Shown here: one piece after another, positions 63,585 through 64,000 of the stretch
How the letters are laid out: the number at the start of each line of letters is the position of its first letter
Numbering within the stretch: the stretch's first letter is position 1
Source: Pseudoroseicyclus aestuarii
Lineage (GTDB): Bacteria > Pseudomonadota > Alphaproteobacteria > Rhodobacterales > Rhodobacteraceae
Direction of reading: 5' to 3'
Assembly: GCF_003217255.1 (NCBI RefSeq)
Contig: NZ_QJTE01000002.1
Coordinates: 744,001 to 808,000, forward strand
Length of the DNA stretch: 64,000 nt
Translations under genes and position numbers: made by a program
The notes under the pieces: model-generated
Told to the model about the DNA's origin: nothing
The model's database searches: none
The model's input: the letters and a program-made list of their open reading frames with translations, nothing else

Positions 63585-64000
63585 TCAGCTCGGACCGATC
63601 ATGAAACACATGGAGCCGCGGGCCTGCAGGCGGCGGCAGGCGAGGTCGGCGGCATCGTTCGACAGGCCCATGACCTGCGCATCGAAGCCGCCCGAGCGCT
63701 GGTCGACCCGGCGGATGCCGCCCTCGAGGGCCGAGGCCTCGTTCAGCACGACCTGGATCAGCGCGCGCTCGGCCCGGTCGCGGGTGGTGAAGCGGCCGAC
63801 GTTGATGCCCCACATGCCGCCACCGGAGGTCGAGAGGCGGGTGACCACTTCGGGCACAGCCTGGGTGTCGCGGCTGTCGACGGGGGCGATATCGGCGGCG
63901 GTCATGATGATCTCGGCCGGGCGCACCGGCGGCAGCTCCGCCGCGGCGGGGGCGATATCGCTGGCCGTGGCGATGGCGGCGGCGACGGCGGGACGCTCCT
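63585..64000 (-). CDS. D-alanyl-D-alanine carboxypeptidase, C-terminal part (partial)
   Basis: The frame is open from the right edge to the stop at 63585; the 138 visible residues are the C-terminus. They comprise a Pro/Ala-rich linker (SDIAPAAAELPPVRPAEI) and a SPOR-like domain (MWGINVGRFTTRDRAERALI, DQRSGGFDAQVMGLSNDAAD, CRRLQARGSMCFMIGPS). This ending matches what I know of the serine-type DacA/DacC carboxypeptidases of Rhodobacteraceae, with the peptidase domain off the window. SPOR domains bind denuded glycan at the division site. The strong terminator downstream belongs to this gene. Confidence 0.85.
   Translation of the reverse strand, partial: ERPAVAAAIATASDIAPAAAELPPVRPAEIIMTAADIAPVDSRDTQAVPEVVTRLSTSGGGMWGINVGRFTTRDRAERALIQVVLNEASALEGGIRRVDQRSGGFDAQVMGLSNDAADLACRRLQARGSMCFMIGPS

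Overview
The window looks like chromosomal DNA of a GC-rich alphaproteobacterium of the order Rhodobacterales (Rhodobacteraceae or close kin). Several features point there: the FYDLN acid-rich protein beside tRNA-Ala, the ctaC-ctaB-small ORF-ctaG-ctaE oxidase cluster without ctaD, the sucC-sucD-sucA-sucB-lpdA order, a Tad pilus locus with tiny VDW-type Flp pilins, TTAA-N7-TTAA (CtrA-type) promoter motifs, and the typical D-Ala-D-Ala carboxypeptidase C-terminus at the right edge. No phage, integrase, intact insertion sequence or CRISPR array was seen; nearly all of it reads as core genome.

Layout. 1-6309: possible start of a leftward gene, then the urea ABC transporter urtABCDE. 6316-7703: GntR regulator and a DUF45/M48-type metallopeptidase (minus). 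7914-8477: FYDLN protein, terminator, tRNA-Ala(GGC). 8883-11324: large MscS-family channel. 11397-20573: one leftward chemotaxis operon (STAS protein, cheY, cheA, cheW, cheR, cheY, a small CheZ-like protein, a membrane MCP, cheB, cheD). 20766-29381: leftward TCA-cycle operon sucC-sucD-sucA-sucB-(80-aa protein)-(MAPEG)-lpdA. 29550-41542: leftward Tad/Flp pilus locus (flp, flp, cpaB, cpaC, ompA-like, cpaE, cpaF/tadA, tadB, tadC, two TPR lipoproteins, prepilin peptidase, AAA+ ATPase). 41913-44090: lytic transglycosylase, small GNAT protein and a LOV-domain histidine kinase. 44239-48856: topA and dprA. 48923-50365: tldD. 50529-54845: cytochrome aa3 oxidase subunits and assembly factors (ctaC, ctaB, 68-aa protein, ctaG, ctaE, surf1), running on into thrC, an M16 protease, a GNAT protein and an FAD-linked oxidase (to 59525). 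59527-64000: apt, mtnP (minus), a SulP transporter (plus), an FAA hydrolase and the C-terminal part of a D-alanyl-D-alanine carboxypeptidase (minus).

How the parts connect. Three behavioural systems seem to share one regulatory logic. A perfect CtrA-type box (TTAAC-N6-TTAAC) lies upstream of dprA. Weaker boxes with the same spacing (TTTAC-N6-TTAG) lie upstream of the che operon and of the first flp pilin gene. This would fit CtrA control of motility, adhesion and DNA uptake, as known in related Rhodobacterales. Chemotaxis has a CheB whose receiver domain lacks the phospho-acceptor Asp, an MCP with an NWETF-like C-terminal pentapeptide, and an unnamed small protein with the CheZ active-site spacing. 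The suc operon is preceded by two identical TGTGATCACA palindromes exactly 21 bp apart and contains several intercistronic hairpins. A LOV histidine kinase gives the cell a likely blue-light input.

I see no clearly unprecedented multi-gene system. The best leads are the sucC operator, the CheZ-like protein with the receiver-dead CheB, the CtrA-type boxes, and the AAA+ ATPase attached to the Tad locus. All calls were made by reading the sequence alone; no database search was run.
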